Part shown: piece after piece, positions 34,565-45,965 of the stretch
How positions within the stretch are numbered: position 1 is the first letter of the stretch
Layout of the letters: every line of letters starts with the position of its first letter
Source: Sinotaia quadrata
Taxonomy: Eukaryota > Mollusca > Gastropoda > Architaenioglossa > Viviparidae
DNA length: 64,000 bases
Direction of reading: 5' to 3'
NCBI GenBank assembly: GCA_028829895.1
Contig: CM054178.1
Span: 90,771,558-90,835,557, forward strand
Translations under genes and position numbers: made by a program
The notes under the pieces: model-generated
What the model was told of the DNA's origin: nothing
Seen by the model: only the letters and a program-made list of their open reading frames with translations
Database searches by the model: none

Positions 34565-34712
34565 TTTCACCACTGGTCTTCACCAGTGTTACGTGAATTT
34601 ATCACCTGGTCTTCACCAGTGTTACGGTGTGTTTATCACCTGGTCTTCACCAGCATTAAGTGTATTTATCACCTGGTCTTCACCAGCATTAAGTGTAATT
34701 ATCACTTTTCCT
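34565..34712. repeat. ~35-bp minisatellite with a hairpin unit
   Basis: Four copies of TTATCACCTGGTCTTCACCAG plus TGTTACG or CATTAAGTGT. The first copy, at 34571-34588, is CACTGGT-CTTC-ACCAGTG, a 7-bp stem with a 4-nt loop. Confidence 0.92.
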
Positions 34713-35408
34713 CAGGGATGGAGGAGGGGTCTCTGCATTCCCAGCATTGTGCGTCCGCGATAGTTGTGGGTTGACAATTTAATTATTCATTTCATCTTCT
34801 ACATATGTGTTTATTCCTACAGATCCCACATTGCTTTCGGCATCATTAGAACTGTGAGTAGATTCTTTAGAGCCACATCCTCATAGGTAGATAGGTAGAT
34901 AGTTTGTGATTGTCATTTTAATTGTCAGTATTATTATTAATATTAAGACTTTGGTGACCTTTGACATTTTGGTCTAGAGAACATTTTGATTAATAATTTG
35001 TTTATTCAAAAATGTTTGAGTTTTCACCCATATATTTGTGTAAAAGTACAAGTGATTGTTTGCAAGATTATCACCGCTGGTTATCACCTCTGGTTATATT
35101 GTGCATTACGATATTACTACTATTATTATTTCTTTTATTTATTCATTTAATTGCTCTGGTCCCCCACCCCATGAATGTCATGTGTGGATGCTTCTGGATG
35201 AATGATTAACGGCCGTGTGAAAGTAACCCCATACTGTTGAGAATAAAATTCTCGTTGTTAACAATTTTGCAAGAGTCTGGCTTTCTTTGGTTTGAGAAAG
35301 TGCATAGTGCGGTTGTTTTGTCCGTTCGTCCCGTTCGTCCCACATTCACATTCACACCCGCACGCTCACACTTCACACTTTACCCCACACCTCAGAGTAA
35401 ATCCCCCT

Positions 35409-35409
<1 letters not shown>
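34713..35409. other. Single-copy spacer
   Basis: There is no gene. Short TAGGTAGATAGGTAGATAG sequence lies near 34884. Confidence 0.5.

Positions 35410-35442
<33 letters not shown>
35410..35442. repeat. (CA)n microsatellite
   Basis: About 33 bp of pure CA repeat. Confidence 0.98.
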
Positions 35443-35444
<2 letters not shown>

Positions 35445-35529
35445 GAACATCGTGGTGTCTGTGTGCGAGAGTTGGTTTATTTTACATCTTGCCACTCGGT
35501 GGGTCGTCGCTAGGCTACAACCCCCTCCA

Positions 35530-35674
35530 CGGTGGTGGTGACATTACACAAGAGTCTTGTCTTATTGTTCGAATGATTTATTCTGTTGTCTTGTTAGATC
35601 GGTGATGGTGACATTACATAAGAGTCTTGTCTTATTGTTCGAATTATTTATTCTGTTGTCTTGTTAGATCGGTT
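35530..35674. repeat. ~71-bp tandem duplication
   Basis: Two copies of GGTGACATTACACAAGAGTC plus TTGTCTTATTGTTCGAATGA and TTTATTCTGTTGTCTTGTTAGATCGG differ at only a few positions. Confidence 0.95.
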
Positions 35675-36139
35675 CACTATGTTGCCACGTACACGTTAAT
35701 GACATTTCTCTATATTTAATGATATTTCTACTTTTTTTAAAAGTGCCTAATATTCTATTTAATTTATTCCATAAACTAGAAATGGATTTAACCCCTGAAA
35801 TCTATTGACCTTGACCTCCAAGGACCATGAGTGACAAAGAAGTATCTTCTTGGTCGGACTCCAAACTTTCACATTTCAACTTTCTTGTTTGAATACTTTT
35901 AATTTAAAGTAAAAAAGTCTTATAAGTTAAAATTTACAAAAATATGATTTTATGGCTTATTCGCATTTCTTCCATAAACCAGTCATTTTGCTAATACTAC
36001 ACGTTCCTTATGTCTGAAGCTCAAAGTTATCAACACTATTTTTCAGACTGACATCTTTTAGCTTTAAATAAAAATTAAAACTCCCAAGTGCCGATGTTTG
36101 GTTCCCCATTTCCCTTTCCTAGGTCACCATCGTATGCAA
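35675..36139. other. AT-rich spacer
   Basis: I see nothing supported here. Confidence 0.5.
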
Positions 36140-36440
36140 TTAGTTCCCGCCAACTTTACCGTGTGCCCAATAAGAGAGCGGGTCAGTCCCGGCCACCCTG
36201 ACCACGCGCCCAATAACAGAGCGGGTCAATCCCGGGCCATCTTAACCACGCGCCTAAAAACATAGCGGGTCAATCCTGGCCACTCTGACCATGCCGGTTG
36301 TAACCGGCCATCCTGACCACGCGCCCAATAATAGAGCAGATCAGTCCTGGCCACCATGACTATGCGCCCAAGACAAAGCGCCCAAAACAGAGCGGGTCAG
36401 TTCTGGCTACCTGGATCATGCGCCCTGTAAGAGAGCGGCT
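36140..36440. repeat. ~43-bp GC-rich minisatellite, 6-7 copies
   Basis: The unit GACCACGCGCCCAATAACAG plus AGCGGGTCAGTCCCGGCCACCCT is one of the few GC-rich arrays. Copies differ by several substitutions and one looks shortened (36290-36310). Confidence 0.92.
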
Positions 36441-37070
36441 GTTTTTGTGCTAGTCACCTTACTATCCATGCATTACAAATTCATTTTATGAAATCAGCTT
36501 TCATTGTATTTACTTATTTTATATTTTGTTATATAAAAGAATTTCTAATATATCATAAAACGAATTAGTGATATAATGAAATAAAAGTAGTATGATAAAA
36601 TAAATAGTTTTTTATAAAAAGTATACAAGTACATGAGACACAACCACCCACCCCAACACACTCTCCTCTATTGTCAATGTCCACTGAAAGGTTGCAATCA
36701 TCTGCAACCAGACCCTGAACGCAGACCGGAAGAAAGATAAACTTTGCAGGAGATAGCGGAGATGGCACTAGCGACCTCTGGCGACTGGGTACGTGCGAGC
36801 AGGCTCTAGCTGGTAATGTATTATTCGAACTACCGGGTCGTGGATGAAAATTGTTTGATCCTGAACGGTCACTCAGCGGTCTCTAGCGGTATGTGATTTA
36901 AAGACCCCAGGCCTGCACTGACCACGCCCATGCAATTTCCACCAGCACTGGGACAGCAGACCAAAAGGAAGCATTTTTAAAAGTAAAAAAAAGAAAATGT
37001 ATATAGACACGAAAATTCTCGACGTCTATGTAGGCCGGGGGGGGGGGGGGGCGCACAGTTTGCATAGACG
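36441..37070. other. Spacer with a G15 run
   Basis: There is no gene. 36730-36960 is single-copy and GC-richer, with a weak CTCF-like site at 36770-36785. A run of 15 G lies at 37037-37051; its length may be imprecise in the assembly. Confidence 0.5.
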
Positions 37071-37160
37071 TCAGTTGTGAAATGTTTGTAGCTGTGTTAG
37101 TTGTGAAATGTTTGTAGCTGTGTTAGTTGTGAAATGTTTGTAGCAGTGTTACTTGTGAAA
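37071..37160. repeat. 26-bp minisatellite, 3 copies
   Basis: The unit AGTTGTGAAATGTTTGTAGC plus TGTGTT is repeated three times, followed by a partial copy. Confidence 0.95.
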
Positions 37161-37569
37161 AATGAAAATAACGTTAATCTTGGTTTGTGTTGTGAAATTC
37201 TCGACGGTTGTGCAATATGAAATTGTCACTGCACACGTTAAAGTTAATGCCTAGTAGGTTTATAAACATAATATATAGGGTGGGTGGGGTGATTAATACT
37301 GAACTATTCTTCTAATGAATAAGATTATTGTCAGGAAATGTTAGCAGGCCATTTTGTATTATTATCTATGAAAAGTGATGGCCAGTTAAGTCACCAACAG
37401 TTTCCTTGTACAGTTGGGTGTTTAATAGATTCTGCAAAGAAAATTATATTCAGGCAGCAAAATATTGAAATTACTTCTAATTCAATCATTAATAATGTGT
37501 TCTAATTATTTATGTTCTTGGTAAATGGTTCCATATTGTTTTGAGCTGACTAATTTGTACTTTACAAAA

Positions 37570-37707
37570 GAGCGTCATTTGTATTTTTGTCCTATAGAAT
37601 AATTATGTGTACACAAAGTAAAATTTGTCTCTAAGAACGTTGTATTTTTGTCCTATAGAATAATTATGTGCACACAAAGTAAAATTTGTCTCAAATAACT
37701 TTACGAT
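37570..37707. repeat. ~63-bp tandem duplication
   Basis: Two copies of TTGTATTTTTGTCCTATAGA plus ATAATTATGTGTACACAAAG and TAAAATTTGTCTC. Confidence 0.93.
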
Positions 37708-37797
37708 ATTCTTATGATGAGTCACTTGTTTACAAAGAACTCAGGCGTGTGACACACAAATCTGTGAGCACAGTGTGATCTGTGTTCTGCGTCACTT

Positions 37798-38208
37798 GTG
37801 TGGGCTTTTCTTTCTTTCTTCATTTGTCTTTACTTCAGGAAACATATAATTGATTTCGATGTCTTTTTTTTTTTAATTTTAAAACCATTGTACTTTTACT
37901 TCAGGAAAGATATTGCGTTTGACCGGACATGCGTGATATATCACATATTTCAAGCCACGCGCATGCCCAGTCTGCAAATATCCGGCGTGACCCAGATTAC
38001 TAATGACAATAGGGAATACAATTTGCACAACCGTGAGGGGACATTAATCAGTATCGGATGTCGGCAGCAGCGCTCGCCAAATATAAACTCTTTCTATCAA
38101 GAAACAGTCTGCGAAAGGACAGATTCTGGCAAAGTGAGAGAAATGCCACAAGCAAAGAAAAAAAATGACAAAGAAGAAAATGTACAACTAGTATTGATCA
38201 AACGCTGA
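37798..38208 (+). other. 136-codon open frame, unconvincing as a gene
   Basis: This frame begins with GTG rather than ATG. If real it is more likely a 3' exon: a TTTTACTTCAG acceptor-like sequence ends near 37902, leaving about 100 open codons to a TGA at 38206-38208. The peptide (KDIAFDRTCVIYHIF... ending in a Lys/Glu-rich tail) matches no family I know. A second TTTACTTCAGGAAA at about 37830 shows that the acceptor-like motif is itself duplicated. Chance is a sufficient explanation. Confidence 0.2.
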
Positions 38209-38299
38209 AATATAAACTTGTTGGCTTGATTCAGACAGATAGTGCATCTTACGTTTGCTCATTGAACGACCGAATGCTGGTTTATAAAAAGTGCCACGT

Positions 38300-38645
38300 C
38301 TTAAGTGGTATAATGACCAACAATGATTCAAGTAGCCCATCATATGTTGTATAGAACTGGCAAACAATTATTCAAGTAGCCCATCATATGTTGTATAGAA
38401 CTGGCAAACAATTATTCAAGCAGCCCATCATATGTTGTATAGAACTGGCAAACAATTATTCAAGTAGCCCATCTTAAGTTGCGTACTGGCAAATATGGAT
38501 TCAGATAGAATATCTAAGATGCATACTAATAAATATAGATTCAGAATATCTTAAGTTGCATACTTGTAAATATAGATTCAGACAGCTCATCTCAAGTTGT
38601 TTACTGACAAACAATAATTCATAAAAATCATCTTATTGTGAAAGG
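38300..38645. repeat. Left half of a 44-bp array split by copy B
   Basis: The unit AATTATTCAAGTAGCCCATC plus ATATGTTGTATAGAACTGGCAAAC has three near-identical copies, then diverged ones containing CATCTTAAGTTG. The same unit type (CAATGATTCATAAAGCACATCTTATATTG) reappears at about 41510. Confidence 0.88.
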
Positions 38646-38795
38646 CTAGGTTTTGTGTAGAGGGTTTAATATCGCTGCCTGTTATTTTACAGGGCATTGT
38701 TTCCACATGCATAGCTGTAGTGGCAAATTACGTCAGCAATACCTGGCAGAGGAAATTTGTGTATGTGTACTATACTGTGCGTGACACAATGCCAC
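38646..38795. other. Short segment between array and copy B
   Basis: Unlike the array on its left and not shared with copy C. It contains GCCTGTTATTTTACAGGGC (imperfect inverted repeat) and CTGGCAGAGGAAATTTG near 38747, which resembles the 5' end of the repeat family in opposite orientation. Confidence 0.5.
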
Positions 38796-40819
38796 CCTAG
38801 TTATTGGTTCTGATTATTATTTTTATTAATAATCTGTAACTTAATTACAAGTGACGAGAATTTTCACTTATTAATAGTTCTCTAGAAGACACCACTCGTC
38901 TCTATCGCTTGATGGATATGTGGGCACTGTAAACATTTTCTCTCTTCCACAACATTAAATACAAACATTTACTGTCACAGTATTTCTGTAGGTAGAAAAT
39001 CTCTTAACAAAGGAGAAGATAAATCTGTCTTTAACCTATATTTAACGAGCCCCATTCCACCAACTATCTCTCCAACATATGGTTATCAATATATGTAAAA
39101 CAGTCAATGAATTTAACAATAAATTTATTGAATCAATAATCAGAAATACATATAACAAATTCAATGAAAAGATTAACTGACATTTATATTTCCACGAAAC
39201 CACGTTAAAATAATTTCAATTTTTATACTATCTTATATCCTAACACATAATTCAGCAGAATTAGTGTCAGTATTAATCACAGGATCATTCTTATCAGAGA
39301 ACAGAAATGTAGATAAAGTATAATAGTTATAGTAGGCTATAATAGAAATGTAGATAAAGTATAATAGTTATAATAGGCTATAATAGAAATGTAGATAAAG
39401 TATAATAGTTATAATAGGCTATAATAGAAATGTAGATAAAGTATAATAGTTATAATAGGCTATGATAGAAATGTAGATAAAGTATAATAGTTATAATAGG
39501 CTATAACAGAAATGTAGATAAAGTATAATAGTTATAATAGGCTATAATAGAAATGTAGTTAAAGTATAATAGTTATAATAGGCTATAATAGAAATGTAGA
39601 TAAAGTATAATAGTTATAATAGGCTATAATAGAAATGTAGATAAAGTATAATAGTTATAATAGGCTATAATAGAAATGTAGTTAAAGTAAAATAGTTTGA
39701 ACATAACCTTGTCAAGATGAAGCTGCAATAATCTTTCATTCATTTTGTAGCAATTGACAAATTTATTGTTCACAGTAGAATTGTCAACTCTTCATGCTTC
39801 CTCTAGCATGCTGTAGAATGTTCCATGAGCCACTGTTCTCTAGAGACTAATCTAGGTGCTCCTTCAACATATTACTTCCCTCCAGCGGAACAACATTGTA
39901 GCAATTTCCAGTAACTTCCTTATACCAGAAATTCCATGATGCAGATGAGCATACTTTGACAAAATGCATTAACAGAGTGCAGTGTAACCTTACACTTACA
40001 CACTGGGGTAGAGACTTCTCGAATCTACCTCGGTCATAGCAGTTTATAATAAAAAAAAACAAACAAAGAAATTATAGACATTCTAGAAAAAAAAGCTGCT
40101 TCTTCCCTGTAAAATATAATCAGGGAACAAGTGCTAAGTTTCCAGTTTATTCATCTCTTAACTCCTTTCTTTCTGCAAATGACAGTTTCCTGCAACAGTA
40201 TTTATTAGCCCAATACACTCATACAGCAAAAAAAAAAAACACCCCAACATAATAATTTATGAATTATTTCGCTAGAAACAATGTCATGTGTGTAACATAT
40301 AACATACAGACATCACACTTCACAATTGTAGAAGTAATAGTCTACTCACATAATACATCTCTACATAAAATACAACTATAATATATCAATAGCAAAAATG
40401 CATGAAATATTTTCTAAGTCCATTCTCTCTCAATCAATCAGTTAACTCACCACTAAACTAACGGCTGCCTTTCATGACTGGACTTTCAGCCACACCAAAT
40501 TCAAAGTGATTAGACAATAAAATTATTTCAGTAAGTAAACTTTGATCTCACCCCATATTGGCTGTCTCGTTCATTGTAAGTCTTAACCGTTGGATAATAA
40601 AAGCTACTCATCCACATAAGACCGGTTTAGATTACACTAGCAAATTCTAGCACCTGAGTTGTTTACTTCAAAAATATCGTCATAAGCAGTGCCCTACGTC
40701 GGGTCATAACATTGGCAACAAAGATGTAATTATTAAGTATAGAAATAGGGATAGACAAATTTATTCAACAAAGATGTAATTATTAAGTATAGAAATAGGG
40801 ATAGACAAATTTATTCAAC
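38796..40819 (-). mobile_element. Interspersed repeat, copy B (longest, minus strand)
   Basis: Read on the minus strand this copy follows copy C from end to end. It shares the GTGACCCGAC-like block near its start, GAACGAGAC...GCCAAT near 40560, AATAAATACTGTTGCAGGA at about 40185-40210, CATGGAATTTCTGGT near 39930, and a final ACTAGG at about 38796. Two features are private to this copy: a 50-bp tandem duplication of its 5' end (40716-40820) and a large 41-bp minisatellite (39303-39698) in its 3' half. No ORF of significance is present. It lies, with ~150 bp and ~690 bp of extra flanking sequence, between two halves of a 44-bp array. Confidence 0.85.
39303..39698. repeat. 41-bp minisatellite inside copy B
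   Basis: The unit AGAAATGTAGATAAAGTATA plus ATAGTTATAATAGGCTATAAT starts at 39303, 39344 and so on at exactly 41 bp, for about 9.6 copies. Copy C has a single corresponding segment of about 41 bp at 59694-59734. Confidence 0.95.
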
Positions 40820-41376
<557 letters not shown>

Positions 41377-41507
41377 ATACGTACAGAGGTACAGAGAGAC
41401 ATGTGTCTAAGAAGAGAGAATGAGATGGTGTGCCCATACGGCAGTCTGTTGTCATGAATATAACTTCTCATGTAAACACACATGTGTATCGCCCCATCAC
41501 ATTAAGT

Positions 41508-41738
41508 TTATTTTCCCAAACAATGATTCATAAAGCACATCTTATATTGTATACTTAGATTAAAATAGAATAAGTTGACAACACATTTACAAACTGCAAA
41601 TCCTAAAGACAATCATTAGTTCAAATTGCACATCTGAAATTATATGTTTTCAATCGTTAATTCAAATTGCACATCTTAAAATGCAAATTCAAACTGACAT
41701 CTTAAGTTGTATATTAATGATTTTCAAGAAACAGCTTT
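41508..41738. repeat. Right half of the split 44-bp array
   Basis: Diverged units contain CAATGATTCATAAAGCACAT, TTCAAATTGCACATCT and CTGACATCTTAAGTTGTATA. They match the phrases of 38300-38645 and support one array interrupted by about 2.9 kb. Confidence 0.7.
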
Positions 41739-41796
41739 TGTACCTACTGACCGAAAACTAGTCTTTTTCTATCTGTCAACATTATGACTATATATG

Positions 41797-41816
41797 AGAA
41801 TATGTACTATCCACCA

Positions 41817-41851
<35 letters not shown>

Positions 41852-41948
41852 GTACTATCCACCATCACACACACAGAGACAAACACATATACAGTACTAT
41901 CCACCATCACACACACGTGACAAACACATATACAGTAAAATCCACCAT

Positions 41949-41975
<27 letters not shown>
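41797..41975. repeat. CA-rich compound repeat, ~40-bp unit
   Basis: Four copies of ACTATCCACCATCACACACA (last AAAATCCACC) are each followed by a CA run of different length and CATATACAGT. It looks like a minisatellite that contains a microsatellite. Confidence 0.93.
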
Positions 41976-41979
<4 letters not shown>

Positions 41980-42002
41980 GCATGCAAAGACGCAAACAAG
42001 AC

Positions 42003-42183
<181 letters not shown>

Positions 42184-42364
42184 TGTGTGTATGTGTACTA
42201 CAAAGTCCGTTTGAAAATATATCGCCAGTAAACCATGCCCTGATCTTCATGATAAATGTCCTGATCACAAGGAGCATTCCCCAAGTTCTGTCGGTCGTGG
42301 ACAGCGGAATAGGAAAGTTTCCAGCCTTCCGGAGACGCCATCTGTTATCGTTCGTAATTTGACT

Positions 42365-42605
42365 CTCTGCATCGACACTACTATAAAACTGCACAATATG
42401 TCTGATGTTCTATATTGACATTACTATAGAAATACGCAATATGTCTAGTGTTCTATATTGACATTACTATAAAAATACGCAATATGTCTGTTGTTGTACA
42501 TCGACATTATTATAGAAGTACACAATATGTCTGGTGCTGTACATCGACATTAATATAGAAGTACACAATATGTCTGTTGTATATCGAAGACACAACCATA
42601 GAATA
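42365..42605. repeat. ~44-bp minisatellite, 5 copies
   Basis: The unit TATATTGACATTACTATAGA plus AATACGCAATATGTCTAGTGTTC has CATCGAC and ACACAAT variants on the right. Further decayed copies extend toward about 42800. Confidence 0.92.
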
Positions 42606-43104
42606 TACAGTATCTGGTGTCAGTTCAACAATGCTATTGAAATATACAGTTATATCAATCAGTAGTAGACTTTATTATAGAGGAGCTAGCTGCATAATAG
42701 GTTTGGCTTCTTAGTTCGATAATGCTATAGAATTACTCATTAGGTTTTCTTTAATAGTTCGATATTACATAACTATGCAATAGGTTAGATGCCATATCTC
42801 AGCGTCATTAAAGAACTACACAATTGTTTATATCTTTTCCTGAAAAAAGTGCTGAATAATTGATCAGTATATCAGTCCCAAACATAGAATTTAGTTTAAA
42901 ATATTACGATTAAAAGAGATAATATTGACAGTTATTTCAAAAACGTGAATTTATGTTAGAAATGAATAGACAATTCGTTGTAAAAATTACCTTTGACTCT
43001 TTACGCTATAACAGTTGTCAATAAATAAGTCCACAATGCATTGTGATAAATAACATAAATAGCCAACATGCTTTGGAAAATGCCATAAAATAAATAAATA
43101 GTAT
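42606..43104. other. AT-rich spacer
   Basis: There is no gene. The first ~200 bp may be decayed material of the preceding array. Confidence 0.45.
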
Positions 43105-43258
43105 ATATATACTGTAATCAACTTTAAATGGCCAGTGTATTGTAACAAAGGTCACTGGATAGACAGCATATTGATTAATAGCGTCAAATAGTAAATATAC
43201 TGTAATCAAACTTGAAATGGCTTGGATTGTAACAAAGGTCACTGGATAGCGGTTAACA
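43105..43258. repeat. ~85-bp tandem duplication
   Basis: Two copies contain TACTGTAATCAA-CTT, AAATGGC and ATTGTAACAAAGGTCACTGGATAG. Confidence 0.88.
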
Positions 43259-43369
43259 TGAAATAGTACATTGAATACATTTCACCATATGCACTAATAC
43301 AGATCAGCTACAAGAGTGGTATCAATCATTAATTTGTGTGAATTAATCTCAGTCAGCCCCTGTGGTAGA

Positions 43370-43725
43370 AAAAGTACCAATTGAATCAGTTATTAATCTA
43401 TTTGTACACCAACCAAATCTATTTGTACACCAACCAATCACCTTGCTAGAAAGGACACCACTAAATAATTTTATTAGTAGTATATCAACAATGCACATAG
43501 CTAGATGTGACACTTCTAAGTCCTTTTATTAATAGCATATCAATCATGCTCCTAGAAGTGACACCATTAAGTCCTTTTATTAACAGTATATCAACAATGC
43601 ACATACCTAGAAGTGACACCATTAAGTCCTTTTATTAACAGTATATCAACAATGCACATACCTAGAAGTGACACTTTAAGTCCTTTCATTAATTAGTATA
43701 TTAACCATGCGCTAGCCAGAAGTGA
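43370..43725. repeat. ~55-bp minisatellite
   Basis: The core at 43500-43710 repeats AAGTCCTTTTATTAACAGTA plus TATCAACAATGCACATACCTAGAAGTGACACC. Earlier copies are diverged; a separate CCAATCAAATCTATTTGTACACCAA-type duplication lies at 43395-43440. Confidence 0.92.
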
Positions 43726-43769
43726 ACAAGTCAGTCCCATTCCTCCTGAAAGTACAAAAAAGGTCCGTT

Positions 43770-43885
43770 CTCAAATCGAGTGCGAGTCATGTAATTGTAA
43801 ACTATACAAGTCAGGTAACCCTAACAGTCGAGTGTGAATCATGTTATTGTAAACAATCTTATACAAGTCAGGTAACAGTAACAAT
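43770..43885. repeat. ~53-bp tandem duplication
   Basis: Two copies contain CGAGTGCGAGTCATGTAATT (second CGAGTGTGAATCATGTTATT) and TATACAAGTCAGGTAAC. Confidence 0.9.
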
Positions 43886-44019
43886 TAGTCTAAGAAACAG
43901 TAGCACACGTAACTGTTTAAATATTGTCTCTAAAATAGCATTCATTAACACATACTCCACTCATTTATTTTTTGTGACGGCCTATATTGTGGCCGAAGGA
44001 TTATATTCCATTATATTGT

Positions 44020-44745
44020 TGAAGTAGGTCCCATTACAGTGTCATCAAAATGCCTGCAGTGATATTAGGTCCCATTACAGTGGCTTCAGACGGTCTTCAT
44101 GATCATGTCAAATTATAGTGTCATTAGACGGACTGTAGTGACATCAGGTCCCATTACAGAATCTTCGAACGGACTGCAGTGATATCAAGTCCCATTACAA
44201 TGTATGTAGACGGACTGCAGTGATATCAAGTCCCATTACAATGTATGTAGACGGACTGCAGTGATATCATGTCCCATTGCAATGCTTTAGACGGACTGAA
44301 GTGACATTGGGTCCTATTACAAATATCTTTAGATAGAATGCAGTGACATTAGGTCCCATTACAATGTATGTAGACAGGCTATAGTGTATCAGGTCCCATT
44401 GTAATGTCTTCAGACGGACTGTAATGAAATCAGTCCCATTGCAATGTCTTCAGACGGACTGTAATGACATCAGGTCCCATTGCAATATCTTCAGACAGAC
44501 TGTAGTGTATCAGGTTCCATTGCAGTGTCTTCAGACGGATCGTAATGACATTAGGTTCCATTGCAATGTCTTCAGACGGACTGTATTGACATTAAGTTCC
44601 ATTGCAATGTCTTCAGACGGACTGCAATGACATTAGGTCCGATTACAATGTCTTCAGACGGACTGCAATGACATTAGGTCCGATTACAATGTCTTCAGAC
44701 GGACTGCAATGACATTAGGTCCGATTACAATGTCTTCAGACGGTG
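44020..44745. repeat. ~41-bp minisatellite, ~17 copies
   Basis: The unit ACAATGTCTTCAGACGGACT plus GCAATGACATTAGGTCCGATT. The left copies are diverged; the last four or five are nearly identical, so the young end is on the right. Confidence 0.95.
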
Positions 44746-44963
44746 TGGTATAGTAGCAGTGGCAAATATCTCCGAGTAAACTTTATCTGTGGACATACAC
44801 AATAGACTGACCCAATCGGATGCGGCTGAATATGACATTAAGACTGTTCTTGATTGCTTAAAGGTCGAAAGAATCCCAAGGTGCCAAAGGATGAAGGTTT
44901 GTCTCCGATGTGCAAATGGCTCAATCATTTACAATTTTTTTCATTGATGATCAATCGTGTGTG

Positions 44964-44966
<3 letters not shown>

Positions 44967-45049
<83 letters not shown>

Positions 45050-45050
45050 G
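44967..45050. repeat. (CT)n(CA)n compound microsatellite
   Basis: About 43 bp of CT are followed directly by about 37 bp of CA. Confidence 0.98.
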
Positions 45051-45181
45051 CACAGAGAAAGATAGAGCAGAAATTATAACAATTTTCTTTAGAAATTGTA
45101 TGTAGGTAGACACGTCTTAATCTAACTCACTCAATGGTGGCTCTTACTTTAATTCTAGAAAGAGATACACGCTCCCTTTAG

Positions 45182-45340
45182 TCTGTAACAATTGTTCAAG
45201 TGGGTGAGTGTGCTCACTTTGACCTGTAACAATTGTTTAAGTGGGTGAGTGTGCTCACTTTGACCTGTAACAATTGTTTAAGTGGGTGAGTGTGCTCACT
45301 TTGACCTGTAACAATTGTTTAAGTGGGTGAGTGTTTTCAG
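45182..45340. repeat. 41-bp minisatellite with an AACAATTGTT palindrome
   Basis: The unit GTAACAATTGTTTAAGTGGG plus TGAGTGTGCTCACTTTGACCT repeats about 3.8 times. AACAATTGTT is a perfect palindrome and GTGAG-TGTG-CTCAC is a second inverted repeat in the unit. Confidence 0.95.
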
Positions 45341-45887
45341 TTGTACGAAACCAACATTTCCATAAGAGCAACGGTGAGACTTCTGACGAGAAGTCTATAT
45401 GGTCTATAGGTCTATACACCTATTAGGTTTTAATGATTTTAAATGATATGCACTTCGAAGACTTTACTTTTATCACCAGTCTCCAGTGTCGTCACAACTA
45501 TCACTTGAAGAATAAGTGCTAAATTCGTCCGGTGGTGATTATCATTATAAGCTACAATGAAATATTATTACTGTCCTCATTAAAAAGAAGAAAATCAATT
45601 TTAGTTAAAAGGCAGGCAAATGTCCTCATTAAAGAGAAGATAAACTATTTTCGATAGAAGGCAGGAAAAGCTAGTTTGTGTTTAAGCAGGCAAATACTAA
45701 TTTGTATTCCTCATAAGAAGGCAAAAGTTCGTTTGTATTCATCATTAAATGAAAGAAAAGCTCTTTGGTTTTTTTTATTTAAAAACAGGTATATATTAAA
45801 TTCTTTTGCTCAATGAATAGAAGAAAATTAATTCAAGTGCAAAATTTGACAATTACATGAACACATTATTGTTTCCTACAACAATGA

Positions 45888-45889
<2 letters not shown>
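45341..45889. other. Spacer with a degenerate repeat
   Basis: There is no gene. Phrases around AGAAGGCAGG/AAAAGGCAGGCAAA and TCCTCATTAAA recur at about 45575-45760 with ~55-bp spacing, probably an old array. Confidence 0.5.
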
Positions 45890-45953
<64 letters not shown>

Positions 45954-45965
45954 TGAGTGAGAGAG
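45890..45965. repeat. (GT)n(GA)n compound microsatellite
   Basis: About 40 bp of GT is followed by GA-rich repeats with GAGTGAGTGA interruptions. Confidence 0.98.
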
